A stretch of DNA of 16,828 nt. Origin: Proteobacteria bacterium UBA2996. GTDB lineage: Bacteria; Pseudomonadota; Gammaproteobacteria; Arenicellales; UBA868. The translations under genes and the position numbers were made by a program. Each line of letters begins with the position of its first letter. Positions within the stretch are counted from its first letter, which is position 1. Under the pieces are notes generated by a model. The model made no database searches, was not told the origin of the DNA, and saw nothing but the letters and a program-made list of their open reading frames with translations. This document shows, piece after piece, positions 14,385-16,828 of this stretch. The stretch lies in the NCBI GenBank assembly GCA_002346525.1, contig DDZY01000217.1:7727-24554 (forward strand), read 5' to 3'.

Positions 14385-15317
14385 TTAGGTACGAAGTTGA
14401 ACTGGCAGGGAGAAGGCAACGCCCTCGTCCAACGGGGGGGATGCGTCGCCAAGCACTCCACCGCACACTTGGAGTTTCTCGACGACCCCGTCGACCAGAA
14501 TCTCAGGCGCCGATGCGCCTGCTGTAAGCCCCACCCGGTTAACGCCTTCGAGCACTTTTGCATCGATGTCTTCTGCGCCGTCGATCAAAAAGGCGCGCGC
14601 GCCGGACTGCTCGGCCAGTTCCCGCAAACGGTTTGAGTTGGAGCTGGTCGTTGAGCCGACGACGAAAACTACTTCACAGCGCTCAGCGATTGTCCGCACC
14701 GCGTCCTGACGATTCTGGGTGGCATAGCAGATGTCGTCACGCCGGGGGCCCTCAATTGCAGGGAACCGCTCCCGTAATCTTTGAAGAATCTTTGCCGTGT
14801 CATCGACAGACAACGTGGTCTGGGTAACGTACGCCAGCGGCGTCCCAGCCGGCATTTTGAGGTGATCAACGTCCTCGGCGCTCTCCACAAGGTGGACGGG
14901 TCCCGTGGTCTGGCCCATGGTTCCCTCGACTTCAGGATGGCCTGCGTGCCCAACCAGTATGACCGTTCTGCCTTCGTTGCCGTATCGACTCACTTCTGTG
15001 TGCACCTTGGTAACCAGTGGGCAGGTCGCATCCAATACCCGGAGTTCCCGGTTTCGGGCCTCGTCCTGAACAAGCCGCGACACCCCATGCGCACTGAAGA
15101 TGACCGTACTGCCGTCGGGAACCTCTTCGAGCTCATCGACGAAGACTGCGCCTTTTTGTTTTAGGTCATTGACGACATAACGGTTATGCACCACCTCATG
15201 CCGAACAAAGATCGGGGAGCCGTATTGCTTGAGCGCGCGTTCCACTATCTCGATAGCGCGATCTACCCCGGCGCAGAAGCCGCGAGGATTCGCGAGCTCA
15301 ATCGTGAAATCGCCCAT
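14385..15317 (-). CDS. ispH: 4-hydroxy-3-methylbut-2-enyl diphosphate reductase
   Basis: This 310-aa iron-sulfur enzyme catalyses the last step of the MEP isoprenoid pathway, reducing HMBPP to IPP and DMAPP. The three cluster cysteines are visible: C15 in NPRGFCAGVDRA, C99 in DATCPLVTKVH and C197 in DDICYATQNRQ. VGSTTSSNSNRL and the substrate-binding histidines in FVRHEVVHN and GHAGHPEV are also present. It is the last gene of the ribF-lspA-fkpB-ispH block, 15 nt after fkpB. Confidence 0.98.
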   Translation of the reverse strand: MGDFTIELANPRGFCAGVDRAIEIVERALKQYGSPIFVRHEVVHNRYVVNDLKQKGAVFVDELEEVPDGSTVIFSAHGVSRLVQDEARNRELRVLDATCPLVTKVHTEVSRYGNEGRTVILVGHAGHPEVEGTMGQTTGPVHLVESAEDVDHLKMPAGTPLAYVTQTTLSVDDTAKILQRLRERFPAIEGPRRDDICYATQNRQDAVRTIAERCEVVFVVGSTTSSNSNRLRELAEQSGARAFLIDGAEDIDAKVLEGVNRVGLTAGASAPEILVDGVVEKLQVCGGVLGDASPPLDEGVAFSLPVQLRT

Positions 15318-15332
15318 TAGGATTCCCGACCC

Positions 15333-15785
15333 TCAGGCATTTTGATCGTCCATCGACTCAGTGAATCCGACAAGGTGCATTTCATAGACACAATCACGAC
15401 CAATCAACGGATGGTTGAAATCAACGGTGACCTCATCTTCCGCAACATGGGTAATGCAGCCTGCGACGCCCTCACCGTCCGGAAGCGCAAACTCCAGCAA
15501 CATGCCCACCTCAATTTCTTCAAAGTCCCCGAACTGGCTACGGGGTAGCCGCTGAATCTTGCTTTCATCATACCGTCCAAACACCTCATCTGCGGCATCC
15601 ACTTCAATCCGAATATCCTCTTCAATTTTTCGGCCAAAGAGTGCGCTCTCAACAAGAGTTGGCAAACTACCATCGCCTACGGTGATGGCAACGGGTGCCT
15701 CTCCCGAGTCCTCCAGCACCAATCCTGCAGCATCCAATATTCGGTATCGAATCAGGATTCTGTCATTTATTTGAACCGAACTCAT
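15333..15785 (-). CDS. fkpB: FKBP-type peptidyl-prolyl cis-trans isomerase, SlpA type
   Basis: At 150 aa it has the length of SlpA/FkpB. The FKBP fold is interrupted by an insert-in-flap domain (about 70-125), ending in VDFNHPLIGRDCVYEM (121-136), a hallmark of the SlyD/SlpA group. It acts as a cytoplasmic prolyl isomerase and chaperone. Its position between lspA and ispH is the standard gammaproteobacterial order. Its ATG abuts the lspA stop directly. Confidence 0.95.
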   Translation of the reverse strand: MSSVQINDRILIRYRILDAAGLVLEDSGEAPVAITVGDGSLPTLVESALFGRKIEEDIRIEVDAADEVFGRYDESKIQRLPRSQFGDFEEIEVGMLLEFALPDGEGVAGCITHVAEDEVTVDFNHPLIGRDCVYEMHLVGFTESMDDQNA

Positions 15786-16313
15786 CTAAGTTAAATCATT
15801 TTTCCTGTCCGACTTTTTCCGAAAAAGACCAAGACTGTCAAGGATCACTACCGCCGCTCCTATCGTGATTGCCGAATCCGCTACATTGAAGGCCGGCCAA
15901 TGCCAGGCCTTGAAGTGAATATCGATAAAGTCGATTACGTAACCATGCTGTACCCGGTCAATCAAATTACCTGCCGCCCCACCGAGGATCATTGCGAACC
16001 CCGTATTCACGGCCCTCTCCTCAGGACGCGCTACCCACAGGTGCCGGGCAAGATAAATCATCACCGCGACGGCAACGGATATGAACAATCCCCTCTGCCA
16101 ACCCCCTGCTGAAGAGAGAAATCCAAAGGCGGCACCGTGATTGTGCACCAGGATAAACCGCAGTCCCGCGACGACTTCAATAGGTCCCGTGGAATCCAAC
16201 CAGTCCTGAAACACCCGTTTGGTCACCCAGTCAGCAACTATAAACACGACCGCCACCACCGCAAATGTAATTCGATGCCGGGCAGTCCTATTATTCTCTA
16301 ACTGCTTCTCCAT
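15786..16313 (-). CDS. lspA: Lipoprotein signal peptidase (signal peptidase II)
   Basis: The 175-aa product is an inner-membrane aspartyl protease with four hydrophobic segments (about 14-31, 62-70 leading into 75-90, 103-116 and 145-160). The catalytic aspartates are D128 in GYVIDFIDIH and D146 in FNVADSAI; GGAAGNLIDR (111-120) precedes them. It removes signal peptides from prolipoproteins after lipid attachment. The start lies six bases after the ribF stop, with GAGGA just upstream of the ATG. Confidence 0.97.
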   Translation of the reverse strand: MEKQLENNRTARHRITFAVVAVVFIVADWVTKRVFQDWLDSTGPIEVVAGLRFILVHNHGAAFGFLSSAGGWQRGLFISVAVAVMIYLARHLWVARPEERAVNTGFAMILGGAAGNLIDRVQHGYVIDFIDIHFKAWHWPAFNVADSAITIGAAVVILDSLGLFRKKSDRKNDLT

Positions 16314-16319
16314 CAGTCC

Positions 16320-16828
16320 TCAGGTTTCGTCAAAGTACCGGCGCGCCGCAATCACATCCTTGGAGATCTGCTGCTTAAGCGCGTCAAACGAATCAAAGCG
16401 CTGTTCTGGCCGAATCTTTGCCTTGAACTCGACCCGGACCCGTTCGCCATAGATGTCTTTGGCAAAATCAAAAAGATGGGTCTCAAGCAGGACGCGATCT
16501 CCTCCAACCGTTGGCCTGATACCAACATTCGCCACCCCGGTCTGGGCGGCCGACCCCTCGAAGTGCATCAGCACGGCGTAAACCCCCCAGACGGGAATAT
16601 TGTCATGGGGTAAAACGATGTTGGCCGTCGGAAACCCGATCGTACGGCCTCGCTTATCTCCGTGAACTACCCTTCCGTGAATCGCATACCGGTACCCCAG
16701 CAGTGATGCGGCAGCATCGAAGTCATCTTGTCGAAGCACTTCGCGTATGCGCGTACTGCTGACACGCTCCTCTCCGATAATGCAGGTATCGACCGTACTG
16801 ATATTGAAATTCCACTGAGCACCCAGTT
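16320..16828 (-). CDS. ribF: Bifunctional riboflavin kinase/FAD synthetase (5' part outside the window)
   Basis: The reading frame is open to the right edge of the window, so only about the C-terminal half (169 codons) is seen. Near the edge it reads VSSTRIREVL, the end of the FAD synthetase nucleotidyl-transferase domain. The riboflavin kinase domain follows with GRTIGFPTANIVLP, GVYAV and the C-terminal segment LFDFAKDIYGERVRVEF. The HxGH motif of the FAD synthetase domain must lie upstream. The enzyme makes FMN and FAD. A GTG at 16739 is internal, not the start. In most gammaproteobacteria ileS separates ribF from lspA; here they adjoin. Confidence 0.96.
   Translation of the reverse strand, partial: LGAQWNFNISTVDTCIIGEERVSSTRIREVLRQDDFDAAASLLGYRYAIHGRVVHGDKRGRTIGFPTANIVLPHDNIPVWGVYAVLMHFEGSAAQTGVANVGIRPTVGGDRVLLETHLFDFAKDIYGERVRVEFKAKIRPEQRFDSFDALKQQISKDVIAARRYFDET

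Overview
The window looks like chromosomal DNA from a gammaproteobacterium. The right end (14385-16828) carries the conserved block ribF-lspA-fkpB-ispH on the minus strand. The left end carries a tRNA-Thr(CGT) whose body closely resembles enterobacterial thrW. I see no transposase, integrase, phage gene or CRISPR array. No gene-free stretch exceeds 300 bases; the longest is about 250 bases (14135-14384).

Layout from left to right. (1) tRNA-Thr, minus strand, 1-76, with its promoter. (2) A tightly packed minus-strand operon read from 5899 down to 149: soxB-soxD-soxA-soxG, a heterotetrameric sarcosine-oxidase-type enzyme, followed by a stand-alone methyltransferase that resembles the C-terminal domain of the ovothiol enzyme OvoA. 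(3) Diverging from soxB, a plus-strand operon of two tandem paralogous proteins I do not recognise (212 and 205 aa) followed by a DUF1116 protein (relative of E. coli YlbE/AllG, linked to oxamate carbamoyltransferase). The shared promoter region holds a 29-bp imperfect palindrome. (4) A CtBP-like D-2-hydroxyacid dehydrogenase (minus) divergent from a LysR-type regulator (plus), with a well-formed GGTACT-N11-AGTACC LysR-type box between them. (5) A minus-strand operon read from 14134 down to 10587: Rieske non-heme iron oxygenase, HisC-like PLP aminotransferase, and the alpha and beta subunits of a two-piece TPP 2-oxo-acid decarboxylase of the sulfopyruvate/phosphonopyruvate decarboxylase type. 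(6) The housekeeping block ribF (5' end outside the window)-lspA-fkpB-ispH.

How it may work together. The accessory part (149-14134) reads as a catabolic region for small N-methylated or otherwise modified amino acids. The Sox complex would oxidatively remove an N-methyl group, passing formaldehyde to tetrahydrofolate. The aminotransferase, TPP decarboxylase and hydroxyacid dehydrogenase all meet at one 2-oxo acid. The Rieske oxygenase would open the second operon. The real substrate cannot be read from the sequence. The most novel element is the operon of tandem unknown paralogs plus divergent DUF1116, which shares a promoter region with the sox-methyltransferase operon.
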